Of a stretch of DNA of 64,000 nucleotides, positions 41,161 through 50,026 are shown one piece after another (position 1 is the stretch's first letter; each line of letters starts with the position of its first letter). Source of the stretch: Hylemonella sp. (lineage in GTDB: Bacteria; Pseudomonadota; Gammaproteobacteria; Burkholderiales; Burkholderiaceae_C). The DNA is taken from assembly GCF_027532185.1 (NCBI RefSeq), contig NZ_JAPZSV010000010.1, forward strand, positions 62,001 to 126,000, in the 5' to 3' direction. A program made the translations under genes and the position numbers. The notes beneath the pieces were generated by a model. That model was not told the DNA's origin and did not search any database. It saw only the letters and a program-made list of their open reading frames with translations.

Positions 41161-41646
41161 TCACTTGACGCGCTTGAGCGCGGGCCGACCCGCAGGTCCG
41201 GACGGACGGGGCGGCTCGGGCGCGTCGTCCGACGGAGCCCCCGCAGCGCCGTCCTGTCCTGGCGGTGGCTCTACGGAAGGCCCTGACAGTGCTCCGCCCG
41301 GAGCGGGCGCGCCGGCGGGGTCGGCGTCATCCAGCGGGAAGGCCATACCTTGCCCGTTTTCACGGGCGTAGATGGCCATCACCCGTCCCAGCGGGATCAT
41401 GATGTCGCGGGCGACGCCGGCAAAGCGGGCCTTGAACTCGATGTAGTCGTTCCCGAGCTTGAGCGCACTCGTCGCATCCATGCTGATGTTGAGCACGATC
41501 TCGCCGTCCTTGACGTACTCACGCGGTACGCGCACCGTGTCATCGACGCGCACTGCCACGTAGGGCGTCAGGCCGTTGTCGGTGCACCACTCGTAGAGCG
41601 CCCGGATCAGGTAGGGGCGGGTCGAGCTCGTCCCGCTGTCAGTCAT
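41161..41646 (-). CDS. sspB: ClpXP specificity-enhancing factor SspB
   Basis: Adaptor that brings ssrA-tagged proteins to ClpXP. The folded domain spans about residues 1-110 (RPYLIRALYEWCTDNGLTPYV, FKARFAGVARDIMIPLGRV), followed by a long flexible acidic, proline-rich linker and a C-terminal ClpX-docking motif GRPALKRVK. The start was set at MTDSGTSS, three codons after an alternative GTG. It lies 21 bp after sspA, the typical pairing. Confidence 0.96.
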   Translation of the reverse strand: MTDSGTSSTRPYLIRALYEWCTDNGLTPYVAVRVDDTVRVPREYVKDGEIVLNISMDATSALKLGNDYIEFKARFAGVARDIMIPLGRVMAIYARENGQGMAFPLDDADPAGAPAPGGALSGPSVEPPPGQDGAAGAPSDDAPEPPRPSGPAGRPALKRVK

Positions 41647-41667
41647 GGAGGACACCTGGCATCAGCC

Positions 41668-42279
41668 TTACTTGCGCATCACCTTCTCGGAAGGCGTGAG
41701 CGCCTCGATATAGGCCGGACGCGAGAAGATGCGCTCGGCGTACTTGAGCAGGGGTGCGGCGTTCTTGCTGAGCTCGATGCCGTAGTAGTCCAGACGCCAG
41801 AGCAGCGGCGCGATGGCCACGTCCAGCATGGAGAAGTTCTCGCCCAGCATGTACTTGTTCTTGAGGAACACCGGGGCCAGCTGGGTGAGGCGGTCACGGA
41901 TGTGGGTACGGGCTTTCTCCAGCGCCTTTTCATTGCTCTTGCTCGCACGGTTTTCCAGCGTCGCCACATGCACAAACAGCTCCTTCTCGAAGTTGAGCAG
42001 GAACAGGCGCACGCGGGCACGGTCCACCGGATCGCCAGGCATGAGCTGCGGATGCGGGAAGCGCTCGTCGATGTACTCGTTGATGATGTTGGACTCGTAC
42101 AGGATCAGATCGCGCTCGACCAGGATGGGAACCTGGCCGTAGGGGTTCATGACGCTGATGTCTTCGGGCTTGTTGTAGAGGTCGACATCGCGGATCTCGA
42201 AATCCATGCCCTTCTCGAACAGGACGAAGCGGCAGCGGTGGGAGAAGGGGCAGGTCGTGCCCGAGTACAGCACCATCAT
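41668..42279 (-). CDS. sspA: Stringent starvation protein A (RNA polymerase-associated GST-fold protein)
   Basis: GST-fold protein that binds RNA polymerase and shifts expression in stationary phase or stress. The 203 residues open with MMVLYSGTTCPFSHRCRFVL and contain NPYGQVPILVERDLILYESNIINEY, typical of SspA; it lacks glutathione-transferase activity in known cases. The 156 bp upstream, after petC, hold a striking palindrome at 42391-42425. Confidence 0.96.
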   Translation of the reverse strand: MMVLYSGTTCPFSHRCRFVLFEKGMDFEIRDVDLYNKPEDISVMNPYGQVPILVERDLILYESNIINEYIDERFPHPQLMPGDPVDRARVRLFLLNFEKELFVHVATLENRASKSNEKALEKARTHIRDRLTQLAPVFLKNKYMLGENFSMLDVAIAPLLWRLDYYGIELSKNAAPLLKYAERIFSRPAYIEALTPSEKVMRK

Positions 42280-42390
42280 GGTGGGAAGCTCCTAAAGAAC
42301 GGATCCGGTTGGGATGGAGACCTCGCTGCAGCTCAGCGAAGGGCCAAATGAAAAGAGTGGGCTGCATTGTCGCAAACCCACTCCCTCAAT

Positions 42391-42425
42391 TGCAAGTTTT
42401 GCACTACTTTGGTGCAAAACTTGCA
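42391..42425. promoter_or_regulatory. Perfect 14-bp-arm palindrome with an NtrC-like core between petC and sspA
   Basis: Arms 42391-42404 and 42412-42425 pair perfectly around a 7-base spacer. The core TGCAC-TACTTTG-GTGCA matches the NtrC operator pattern TGCACY-N5-GGTGCA in every fixed base. As an RNA hairpin it could also end petC transcription, but no T-run follows on the minus strand. No sigma-54 promoter was found between it and sspA. Confidence 0.6.
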
Positions 42426-42435
42426 GCACAGCAGC

Positions 42436-43194
42436 TTACTTGATGTCTTTCCAGTAAGCCGCGTTGAGACGCCAAGCGAAGATGGTAAAGACCAGCAGGA
42501 ACAACATGACCCACACGCCGATGCGCACGCGGGTGTTCTGAGCCGGTTCGCCCATCCATTGCAGGAAGTTCACCAGATCACCGATGGCCTGGTCGTACTG
42601 CAGGGGGGTCATGGTGCCCGGCGTCAGCTGCTTCCAGCCGGTGGGGACTTCGACTTCATGGCCACGCTGCATGCGCTTCTCGTAAACCGGGACGCGCTGG
42701 CCCTGCAGTTCCCACAGAACGTGCGGCATGCCCACGCTGGGGAAGGCCAGGTTGTTCCAGCCCGTGGCCTTGGTCTCGTCCGGATAGAAGGTGCGCAAGA
42801 AGGTGTAGAGGTAGTCGGCGCCCGAACCCTTGCCGGCGGCCGAGCGCGAGCGCGCGATCAGGGTCAGATCGGGGGGATTGGCACCGAACCATTCCTTGGC
42901 CTGCTTGGGATCAATCGCCGCCTTCATGGTCTCGCCGACCTTGTCGGTGGTGAACAGCAGGTTGTCCTTGATCTGCTCGGCCGTGAAACCGATGTCCTGC
43001 AGGCGGTTGTAGCGCATGAAGGCTGCCGAGTGGCAGTTCAGGCAGTAGTTGACGAAGAGCTTGGCGCCGTTCTGCAGCGAGGCATGGTCGCTGGTGCGGA
43101 TCGGTGCCTTGTCCCAGGCGATGCCGCCTTCGGCAGCCAGCGCGCCCGAGCTCAGCGCAAGAAAGGTGGTCAGGGCAAGAATGATCTTTTTCAT
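42436..43194 (-). CDS. petC: Ubiquinol-cytochrome c reductase, cytochrome c1
   Basis: Cytochrome c1 of the bc1 complex. The 252 residues have a signal peptide (MKKIILALTTFLALSSGALA), the haem c site CLNCH at about 51-55, a methionine-ligand region near GMPHVLWELQG, and a C-terminal membrane anchor (WVMLFLLVFTIFAWRLN). It accepts electrons from the Rieske centre and passes them to soluble cytochrome c. Last gene of petABC, 15 bp after petB. Confidence 0.97.
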   Translation of the reverse strand: MKKIILALTTFLALSSGALAAEGGIAWDKAPIRTSDHASLQNGAKLFVNYCLNCHSAAFMRYNRLQDIGFTAEQIKDNLLFTTDKVGETMKAAIDPKQAKEWFGANPPDLTLIARSRSAAGKGSGADYLYTFLRTFYPDETKATGWNNLAFPSVGMPHVLWELQGQRVPVYEKRMQRGHEVEVPTGWKQLTPGTMTPLQYDQAIGDLVNFLQWMGEPAQNTRVRIGVWVMLFLLVFTIFAWRLNAAYWKDIK

Positions 43195-43209
43195 GTTGTT
43201 GTCTCCGGC

Positions 43210-44622
43210 TCAGTGCGCCTCGAAAGTCACGCGGCTGGGGACCGGCTTGGGCTCACCCAGGCGGCTCCACCAGGGCATCAGCAGGAAGAAGCCGAAATAG
43301 AACAGGGTGCCGACCTGCGACACGCGCTCGCCGATCGGCGAAGGCGGCTGCACACCCAGGTAAGCCAGGATCACGAAGTTGATCACGAAGATGCCGTAGA
43401 GGTACTTGTGCCAGTCCGGACGGTAGCGGATGGACCTGACCGGGCTGTTGTCCAGCCAGGGCAGGAAGAACAGGATGATGACGGCGCCGCCCATGACGAC
43501 CACGCCCCAGAACTTGGCGTCAATGGCCAGCATCAGGGCGATCAGCACCACAGCACCACCGCCGATCACGGCCTTGAACATGGCATTGAGCTGGCCCTTG
43601 ATCACGGCCAGCGCAGCCGCGACCACCACGCACAGGATCAGCGCGTACATCATCTCGGTGGTGATGGCACGCAGCATGGAGTAGAAGGGCGTGAAGTACC
43701 AGACCGGAGCGATGTGGGCCGGCGTCTTGAGCGGATCGGCCGGGATGAAGTTGTTGTACTCCAGGAAATAGCCGCCGAACTCGGGCGCGAAGAACACCAC
43801 AGCCGAGAACACCATCAGGAACACACCCACGCCCATGATGTCGTGCACGGTGTAGTAGGGATGGAAGGGAATGCCGTCCAGCGGCTTGCCCTTGGCATCC
43901 TTGGGCGCGTTCGGGCCCTTGATCTCGACGCCGTCCGGGTTGTTGGAGCCAACGTCGTGCAGGGCCAGCAGGTGGGCCACCACCAGACCCAGCAGGACCA
44001 GAGGCACGGCGATCACGTGGAAGCTGAAGAAGCGGTTCAGCGTCGCGTCACCCACCACGTAGTCACCGCGGATCAGCAGGGCCAGGTCCGGGCCGACGAA
44101 GGGAATGGCGGCAAACAGGTTCACGATCACCTGGGCGCCCCAGTAGGACATCTGGCCCCAGGGCAGCAGGTAGCCCATGAAGGCCTCGGCCATCAGCACC
44201 AGGAAAATGGCGCAGCCGAAAACCCAGACCAGCTCACGCGGCTTGCGGTAGCTGCCGTAGATCAGGCCGCGGAACATGTGCAGGTAGACCACCACGAAGA
44301 AGGCGGAAGCCCCCGTGGAGTGCATGTAGCGCACCAGCCAGCCCCAGGGCACATCGCGCATGATGTACTCGACCGAGCCGAAGGCCAGGGCCGCATCGGG
44401 CTTGTAGTGCATGACCAGGAAGATGCCGGTCACGATCTGGATCACCAGCACCAGCATGGCCAGCGAGCCGAAGAAGTACCAGAAGTTGAAGTTCTTCGGT
44501 GCGTAGTACTCGGACATATGGACGCGGTAGGCGTCGAATGCCGTCGGGAAACGGTTCTCGAACCAGTTCAGCACCTTGGCGCCGGCGGGCGCGTCGGCGG
44601 GGAGTTCCTTGAATTCAGCCAT
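43210..44622 (-). CDS. petB: Ubiquinol-cytochrome c reductase, cytochrome b
   Basis: Core membrane subunit of the bc1 complex holding two b haems and the Qo and Qi sites. The 470-residue protein is full length (not split into b6 and IV), with haem-binding text such as GWLVRYMHSTGAS and SFHVIAVPLVLLGLVVAHLLALH, and the Qo motif region around PVWYFTPFYSMLRA. The start was set at MAEFKEL. It lies 11 bp after petA. Confidence 0.98.
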   Translation of the reverse strand: MAEFKELPADAPAGAKVLNWFENRFPTAFDAYRVHMSEYYAPKNFNFWYFFGSLAMLVLVIQIVTGIFLVMHYKPDAALAFGSVEYIMRDVPWGWLVRYMHSTGASAFFVVVYLHMFRGLIYGSYRKPRELVWVFGCAIFLVLMAEAFMGYLLPWGQMSYWGAQVIVNLFAAIPFVGPDLALLIRGDYVVGDATLNRFFSFHVIAVPLVLLGLVVAHLLALHDVGSNNPDGVEIKGPNAPKDAKGKPLDGIPFHPYYTVHDIMGVGVFLMVFSAVVFFAPEFGGYFLEYNNFIPADPLKTPAHIAPVWYFTPFYSMLRAITTEMMYALILCVVVAAALAVIKGQLNAMFKAVIGGGAVVLIALMLAIDAKFWGVVVMGGAVIILFFLPWLDNSPVRSIRYRPDWHKYLYGIFVINFVILAYLGVQPPSPIGERVSQVGTLFYFGFFLLMPWWSRLGEPKPVPSRVTFEAH

Positions 44623-44633
44623 GTTCTTGTTCC

Positions 44634-45245
44634 TCAAGCCTTCTTGTCTTCGCCGATCAGCAGCTTGCTGTCGGACAGGTACATATGCGGCGGCACTTCC
44701 AGGTTGTCCGGGGCCGGCTTGTTCTTGAACACGCGGCCGGCCATGTCGAAGGTCGAGCCGTGGCAGGGGCAGAGGAAGCCGCCTTGCCAGTCATCGGGCA
44801 GCGAGGGCTGTGGCCCGGGGGTCAGCTTGTCGCTGGGCGAGCAGCCCAGGTGCGAGCAGATGCCCACGCCGACGAAGACGTCGGGCTTGATCGAGCGGTG
44901 CTGGTTCTTGGCGTACTCGGGTGTCGGATAGGCCTTGCGATCGGACTTGGGGTCGGCCAGCTGGGACTCGACCTTGTCCAGGGAAGCGAGCTGCTCGGGC
45001 GTGCGGCGCATGATCCACACCGGCTTGCCACGCCACTCCACCACCACCTTCTCGCCCGGCTTGAGCGCGGAGATATCCACTTCCACCGCGGCTCCGGCGG
45101 CCTTCGCGCGCTCGGAGGGCTGGAAGGTGCTGACAAAGGGAATGGCGGCGGCCACGCCACCTACGGTACCTGCACAACCCGTGGCAATCAGCCACGTCCG
45201 TTTGCTCGGGTCCATCTGACTCTTATCGGCAAGCGTGTCGCTCAT
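44634..45245 (-). CDS. petA: Ubiquinol-cytochrome c reductase, Rieske iron-sulfur subunit
   Basis: Rieske protein that moves between cytochrome b and c1. The 203 residues carry a Tat-type N-terminal anchor (KRTWLIATGCAGTVGGVAAAIPF; the twin arginine is weak, present as K-R) and the cluster motifs CSHLGC and CPCHGS that bind [2Fe-2S]. The tatABC genes 3 kb away are suited to export of this folded protein. It is the first gene of petABC. The 98-bp gap to pdxA holds its promoter region but I see no clear boxes. Confidence 0.98.
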   Translation of the reverse strand: MSDTLADKSQMDPSKRTWLIATGCAGTVGGVAAAIPFVSTFQPSERAKAAGAAVEVDISALKPGEKVVVEWRGKPVWIMRRTPEQLASLDKVESQLADPKSDRKAYPTPEYAKNQHRSIKPDVFVGVGICSHLGCSPSDKLTPGPQPSLPDDWQGGFLCPCHGSTFDMAGRVFKNKPAPDNLEVPPHMYLSDSKLLIGEDKKA

Positions 45246-45343
45246 GGAGTTCCTCAATCAAATCTACCGGGTTCTGGAATCTTGTCGCGCCCCGTCCTTG
45301 ACCGGGCGATCAACAGGGTATTCTAGCCGACTCGAATGCCCCG

Positions 45344-46357
45344 TCAGCCTCTGCGGGCGAGTCGCTGCGCCATACGCACCGCCTCGACCAGGCTGGAAGC
45401 GTCGGCCTTCCCTGTGCCCGCGATGTCGAAGGCCGTGCCATGGTCCGGACTGGTTCGCACCAGGGGCAGCCCCAGGGTGACATTGACGCCCTGCTCCACA
45501 CCCAGGTATTTCACAGGGATCAGGCCCTGGTCGTGGTACATGGCCACCACCACGTCGAACTCCCCGCGTCGCGCCCGCATGAACACGGTGTCGGGTGCAA
45601 GGGGGCCATGCACGTCCAGCCCTTCCGCACGCGCCTCCATCATGGCCGGCACGATGGCCTCGATCTCCTCGCGCCCGAACAGCCCGCCCTCGCCGGCATG
45701 GGGATTGAGCCCGGCCACGGCGATACGCGGCTTACGGCCCAGCAGCAGCGACAGGGCTCGGTGGGTAATACGCAGCGTCTGCAGCACGTTGTCCTGCGTC
45801 ACGGCGTCCAGAGCTGCGCGCAGCGAGACATGGATGCTGACCAGCACCGTGCGCAGCTCCTCGTTGGCCAGCATCATGCGCACCGGCACCTCGGTCACCG
45901 GTTTGCCCAGGAAGGCGGCCGCCTCGGCCTGCAGCAATTCGGTATGGCCGGGAAAGGCGTCGTAGGGTGCGCCCGCAGCGGACAGAGCCTCCTTGTGCAA
46001 GGGGGCCGTGACCAAGCCCGCGATCTCACCCCGCAAGGCCGCCTGCGCCGCCCAGCTCACGCAGCGCCCGGCTAGGCGCCCGGCCGCGGCACTGACCTGC
46101 CCGACGGCTGCTTCGCCATCGAGCGTGGCCACCTGCAACACCGGCACGGTCTGCGAGGCCTGTACCCCTGCCTCTCGCGGCGCCTGGATCAGCGCGAGCT
46201 CAACCCCAGGCACCCAGGAGGCCGCCCGGCGCAGCACCGCCGCATCGCCTGCCACGAAGCAGCCGCGCAAAATATCGGGGGCATCGCGAAAAGCCTTGAG
46301 GATGATCTCCGGGCCGATGCCTGCCGCATCGCCCAGGGTGATGGCCAGGGGTTTCAT
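45344..46357 (-). CDS. pdxA: 4-hydroxythreonine-4-phosphate dehydrogenase
   Basis: Enzyme of the DXP-dependent vitamin B6 pathway, converting 4-phosphohydroxythreonine to the precursor condensed by PdxJ. The 337-residue protein opens MKPLAITLGDAAGIGPEI and contains the metal-binding text VTAPLHKEAL, FPGHTELL and VVAMYHDQGLIPVK. The start overlaps the Nif3-like gene end by 4 bp. pdxA usually pairs with ksgA or surA; here it follows a Nif3-like gene instead. Confidence 0.95.
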   Translation of the reverse strand: MKPLAITLGDAAGIGPEIILKAFRDAPDILRGCFVAGDAAVLRRAASWVPGVELALIQAPREAGVQASQTVPVLQVATLDGEAAVGQVSAAAGRLAGRCVSWAAQAALRGEIAGLVTAPLHKEALSAAGAPYDAFPGHTELLQAEAAAFLGKPVTEVPVRMMLANEELRTVLVSIHVSLRAALDAVTQDNVLQTLRITHRALSLLLGRKPRIAVAGLNPHAGEGGLFGREEIEAIVPAMMEARAEGLDVHGPLAPDTVFMRARRGEFDVVVAMYHDQGLIPVKYLGVEQGVNVTLGLPLVRTSPDHGTAFDIAGTGKADASSLVEAVRMAQRLARRG

Positions 46358-47112
46358 GCCGGGTTGTCGATCTCGATGAATTCGTGGGACAAGCCCAGCT
46401 GCGCCGCCACATGCGCGGCCACGGCCGGTGCGCCGTAGCGCTCGGTCGCATGGTGGCCGCAGGCCAGATAGGCCACGCCGCATTCGCGTGCATAGTGGGC
46501 TTGGGGCTCGGAGATCTCACCGGTCAGATAGGCGTCGGCACCCGCAGCGATGGCCGCCTCGAAATAACCCTGGGCCCCGCCGGTGCACCAGGCGATCTTG
46601 CGGATCGGACGCCGCGCGGCGTCAACCAGGGTGACCGGACGCCCGAGCACCTGCTCGATACGCTGCGCCAGCGCGGCGCCGTCGGCATAGGCTGCGTCAC
46701 CGGCGGGCACACCCAGCCAGCCCAGCTCCTGCTCTCCAAAACGACCCTGAGCCTGCAGACCCAGGCGGGCACCGAGCTGGGCGTTGTTGCCGAGCTCGGG
46801 GTGCGCATCCAGCGGCAGGTGGTAGGCATAGAGGTTGATGTCATGCGCCAGCAGGAGACGCAGGCGCTCCTTCATCCAGCCTGTCACGCGCCCGTCCTGG
46901 CCACGCCAGAACAGACCATGGTGCACGAACATGGCGTCGGCCCCCGCCTCGATGGCCGCCTCGATCAGGGCCCGGCTGGCCGTGACGCCGGAAACGATCT
47001 TGCGCACCCCGACCCGGCCCTCGACCTGCAGGCCGTTGGGGCCGTAGTCACGAAAACGCTCGGGTTGAAGCAGGCTGTCGAAAGCCTGCAGAAGCTCGGT
47101 TCGATCGGTCAT
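46354..47112 (-). CDS. Nif3-like dinuclear metal-centre protein
   Basis: Member of the Nif3/YbgI family, toroidal hexamers that bind two metals. The 252 residues contain MFVHHGLFW, YAYHLPLDAHPELGNN, WCTGGAQGYFEAA, and YLACGHHATERYG, the conserved histidine-containing metal-binding text. A GTP cyclohydrolase I type 2 label is often attached to the family, but function in bacteria is not settled. It overlaps pdxA and the cysteine-cluster gene by 4 bp each. Confidence 0.9.
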   Translation of the reverse strand: MTDRTELLQAFDSLLQPERFRDYGPNGLQVEGRVGVRKIVSGVTASRALIEAAIEAGADAMFVHHGLFWRGQDGRVTGWMKERLRLLLAHDINLYAYHLPLDAHPELGNNAQLGARLGLQAQGRFGEQELGWLGVPAGDAAYADGAALAQRIEQVLGRPVTLVDAARRPIRKIAWCTGGAQGYFEAAIAAGADAYLTGEISEPQAHYARECGVAYLACGHHATERYGAPAVAAHVAAQLGLSHEFIEIDNPA

Positions 47113-47474
47113 GGACTGGATTGTCGATCAGATTGCGCGGAACGCTCCACCTCTAGACTGCAGTCGCAGCCCCGTCCGGCAGCGATCCAGCGCCCCGCCA
47201 GGCGCCGCAACAGAGGCGACAGCAATGACGAGAGCCAGCGCCCGGGCACGGCCGCGCGTAGCACCTCGTTCGGCGCGAGCAGGGCACCGCAGCGGTACAG
47301 GCCCGCACCGTCCTCCCAACGCAGAGCGGCACAGGCGCCGCGTCGGCGACGCGACAGCAACTGACCGAGAGGACAGGGTTCCACCAGACAACAGACCCCG
47401 CAACCGTTGCAAGGCTGCCCCAGCGCAGGCTTGCGGGGCGCATCCGGCTGGATATGGATGATGTGCTGCGGCAT
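47109..47474 (-). CDS. YkgJ-type cysteine-cluster protein
   Basis: Small protein of 121 residues with the CxxCGxCC pattern (CNGCGVCCLVEPC) of YkgJ-like zinc or iron-sulfur cluster proteins, plus two more cysteines near ACAALRWEDGAGLYRC and a C-terminal CDC. The start at MPQHIIHIQPD was preferred to an ATG 13 codons earlier that would overlap degQ regulation. It is the first gene of a minus-strand run and is separated from degQ by only 37 bp. Function unknown. Confidence 0.8.
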   Translation of the reverse strand: MPQHIIHIQPDAPRKPALGQPCNGCGVCCLVEPCPLGQLLSRRRRGACAALRWEDGAGLYRCGALLAPNEVLRAAVPGRWLSSLLSPLLRRLAGRWIAAGRGCDCSLEVERSAQSDRQSSP

Positions 47475-47498
47475 GATGTGGGGTCTGCCCCCACACTC

Positions 47499-47504
47499 TA
47501 CAAT
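47499..47504 (+). promoter_or_regulatory. Possible -10 box just ahead of degQ
   Basis: TACAAT lies 7 bp before the degQ ATG, which would put the transcription start at or next to the start codon. No good -35 is seen at the normal spacing, so a leaderless transcript is possible but not established; an upstream promoter inside the divergent gene is the alternative. Confidence 0.35.
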
Positions 47505-47511
47505 TTCCCGC

Positions 47512-48651
47512 ATGAAACGCTACTGGCTGCTGTTCTCGCAGGCTGTCACCGTCCTCCTGGCGGCATATTTCGTCGTCGCCACGCTCAAGCCCGCCTGGTT
47601 CTTGCAGTCCGGCGAGACACCGGCTGTCGCCCTGTTCCAGGCGCCGTCAGACCGCGCTGCCGCACCGGTACCGGGCAGTTTCCGCATGGCCGCGCAGAAG
47701 GCCTCGGCCGCAGTCGTGAGCATCAACACCAGCAAGGCTGCGCGCCGCAATCCGCACAGCAACGACCCCTGGTTCCGCTTCTTCTTCGGCGATCAGGACA
47801 ACGAGCCCCAGGTGGGCCTGGGCAGCGGCGTCATCGTCAGCCCCAATGGCTACATCCTGACCAACAACCATGTGATCGAAGGTGCGGACGAGATCGAGGT
47901 CATCCTCAACGACAGCCGGCGCAGCCGCGCCCGCGTGATCGGCACCGACCCCGACAGCGATCTGGCTGTACTCAAGGTGGAGCTCGACAAGCTGCCCGTG
48001 ATCGTGCTCGGCGACTCCGACACACTGCAGGTCGGCGACCCGGTGCTGGCCATCGGCAACCCCTTCGGTGTGGGCCAGACCGTGACCAGCGGCATCGTGA
48101 GCGCCCTGGGCCGCAACCAGCTGGGCATCAATACCTTCGAGAACTTCATCCAGACCGACGCCGCGATCAACCCCGGCAATTCGGGCGGGGCCCTGGTGGA
48201 CGCCAGCGGCAACCTGCTGGGTATCAACACGGCCATCTACTCCCGCTCGGGCGGGAACATGGGCATCGGCTTTGCGATTCCTGTGGCGACGGCCCAGCAG
48301 GTGCTGGAAAGCATCGTCAAGGAAGGCCAGGTGACACGCGGCTGGATCGGCGTCGAGCCCAGCGATCTATCGCCAGAACTCGCCGAGACCTTTGGCGTCA
48401 AGTCCGACGAGGGCGTGATCATCACGGGCGTGCTGCAGAACGGCCCGGCCGCACAGGCCGGCATCCGCCCGGGTGACGTGATCACCCGCGTGGGCAATCA
48501 GCCGGTGCAGAACGTCACGGAGCTGCTGAGCAAGGTCGCGGCGCTCAAGCCGGGCAAGGCGGTCGACTTTGTGGTGCGCCGCCAGGACCGTAGCCTGACC
48601 GTCAGCATCACGCCGGGCGTGCGACCCAAGCCGCGCCGGGCCCAGCAATAA
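47512..48651 (+). CDS. Trypsin-like serine protease of the DegS/DegQ type
   Basis: Periplasmic protease for envelope quality control. The 379-residue protein has an N-terminal membrane anchor (VTVLLAAYFVVATLK), a protease domain with triad H120 (TNNHVIEG), D150 (DPDSDLAVLK) and S224 (GNSGGALV), and a single PDZ domain (about 275-365). One PDZ and an anchor resemble DegS/AlgW, regulatory proteases of the sigma-E pathway, more than two-PDZ DegP. No sigma-E genes are near. It is the lone plus-strand gene here and converges with tatC. Confidence 0.93.
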   Translation: MKRYWLLFSQAVTVLLAAYFVVATLKPAWFLQSGETPAVALFQAPSDRAAAPVPGSFRMAAQKASAAVVSINTSKAARRNPHSNDPWFRFFFGDQDNEPQVGLGSGVIVSPNGYILTNNHVIEGADEIEVILNDSRRSRARVIGTDPDSDLAVLKVELDKLPVIVLGDSDTLQVGDPVLAIGNPFGVGQTVTSGIVSALGRNQLGINTFENFIQTDAAINPGNSGGALVDASGNLLGINTAIYSRSGGNMGIGFAIPVATAQQVLESIVKEGQVTRGWIGVEPSDLSPELAETFGVKSDEGVIITGVLQNGPAAQAGIRPGDVITRVGNQPVQNVTELLSKVAALKPGKAVDFVVRRQDRSLTVSITPGVRPKPRRAQQ

Positions 48652-48681
48652 CGCAGCAGCCCGAACAACCGACGAGGGTCT

Positions 48682-49470
48682 CTAGCTGTTGTCGACCGGT
48701 TCGGCGTCCGGCGCGCGGGTGTGGCGAATGAAAAGCTGAGCCGCCCAGATCCCCACCTCGTAGAGCACGCACATGGGAATCGCCAGCGCGAGCTGCGAAA
48801 CCACATCGGGCGGCGTCACGATGGCCGCGATGATGAAAGCCAGCACGATGAAGTAGCCCCGGAAATCCTTGAGCTTCTGGATGCTCACGATGCCCATGCG
48901 GGCCAGCACGATGACCACGATGGGGACCTCAAAAGCCAGACCGAAGGCAATGAACATGGTCAGTACGAAGCTCAGGTAGGCCTCGATATCCGGCGCAGCC
49001 GTGATGCTCTTGGGCGCAAAACTCTGGATGAAGGCGAAGACCTGGCCGAAGACGAAGAAATAACAGAAGGCCACACCGATGAAGAAAAGCACGGTGCTCG
49101 ACACGACCAGCGGTAGCACCAGCTTCTTTTCGTGGCTGTAGAGTCCCGGCGCCACAAAGGCCCAGAGCTGGTAGAGCAGCACCGGCAGGGCCAGCATGAA
49201 GGCCGCCATCAGCATGATCTTGAGCGGCACCATGAAGGGCGAGATGACCGAGGTGGCGATCAGCGTGGTCCCCTTGGGCAGGTGCGCCACCAGCGGCGCG
49301 GCCAGCAGGTCATAGAGTGCGCCCGGGCCCGGATAAAGCGCGAAGACAGCCGTCGCGACCGCCATGGCGATCACGCACTTGAGCAGGCGGTCCCGCAACT
49401 CGATCAGGTGCTGGACAAAGGGCTGCTCGCTGCCGGCCAGCTCGTCGTCTTTGCTTTGTGGGTCTGCCAT
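48682..49470 (-). CDS. tatC: Sec-independent translocase subunit TatC
   Basis: Receptor for twin-arginine signal peptides, an integral protein with six membrane helices. The 262 residues start with the cytoplasmic text DELAGSEQPFVQHLIELRDRL and contain the conserved FxFGQVFAF and FGLAFEVPIVVI regions. It follows tatB after 68 bp; the tail-to-tail gap to degQ is 30 bp. Expected client in this window: the Rieske protein PetA. Confidence 0.97.
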   Translation of the reverse strand: MADPQSKDDELAGSEQPFVQHLIELRDRLLKCVIAMAVATAVFALYPGPGALYDLLAAPLVAHLPKGTTLIATSVISPFMVPLKIMLMAAFMLALPVLLYQLWAFVAPGLYSHEKKLVLPLVVSSTVLFFIGVAFCYFFVFGQVFAFIQSFAPKSITAAPDIEAYLSFVLTMFIAFGLAFEVPIVVIVLARMGIVSIQKLKDFRGYFIVLAFIIAAIVTPPDVVSQLALAIPMCVLYEVGIWAAQLFIRHTRAPDAEPVDNS

Positions 49471-49538
49471 GCGTTTCGCTTGTATGCCGGCCCCAACCGG
49501 GCCGTGGCTTCAGGGATAAGGGCCGTGGCCCCAGGTAT

Positions 49539-50006
49539 TCAGCTGGTCTTGCGAGGCCGGTAGCGGGCCACGCGCGCAGCACCGGAGAGGGCCCGTGTCC
49601 GCACCCCCTGACGCGCCTTGTACCAAGCGGGGGTCGCCCCGCGCTTGAGGCGCCAGTTCTTGCCCGGATGCCGGTACTCGGGGACGCTCACCAGGCTGGA
49701 CGAGAGACCGGAGGCCGTGTCCAGCCCCGAGGTGGCCGAGGACCATTCCTTCTCGAAATCCGAGGTGGTGGTCTGGATCGAACTCTGGACTTCCTGCGCC
49801 GCTCCCTCGACCGTGCTCTTCATCTTTTTGAGCTCTTCGAGTTCCATGGAGCGGTTGACCTCGGCCTTGACATCAGACACATAGCGCTGCGCCTTGCCCA
49901 GCAGGGTGCCGATGGTGCGCGCCACACGCGGCAGCTTCTCCGGCCCGATGACGATCAACGCCACCGCGCCGATGAGCGCCATCTTGGAAAGACCCAGATC
50001 GATCAT
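49539..50006 (-). CDS. tatB: Sec-independent translocase subunit TatB
   Basis: Partner of TatC in the substrate-receptor complex. The 155 residues begin with the TatA/B pattern: a short membrane helix ([19 protein letters not shown]) and an amphipathic helix with charged text ([21 protein letters not shown]), followed by a variable basic tail. The GPEKLP text after the helix marks TatB over TatA. It starts 20 bp after tatA. Confidence 0.95.
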   Translation of the reverse strand: MIDLGLSKMALIGAVALIVIGPEKLPRVARTIGTLLGKAQRYVSDVKAEVNRSMELEELKKMKSTVEGAAQEVQSSIQTTTSDFEKEWSSATSGLDTASGLSSSLVSVPEYRHPGKNWRLKRGATPAWYKARQGVRTRALSGAARVARYRPRKTS

Positions 50007-50026
50007 GCCGGACTACCTGGCACCGA

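Noticed and set aside
42367-44931. An 854-codon plus-strand open frame
   Set aside because: Antisense to petC, petB and part of petA; its histidine- and aspartate-rich composition is the typical shadow of GC-rich genes.
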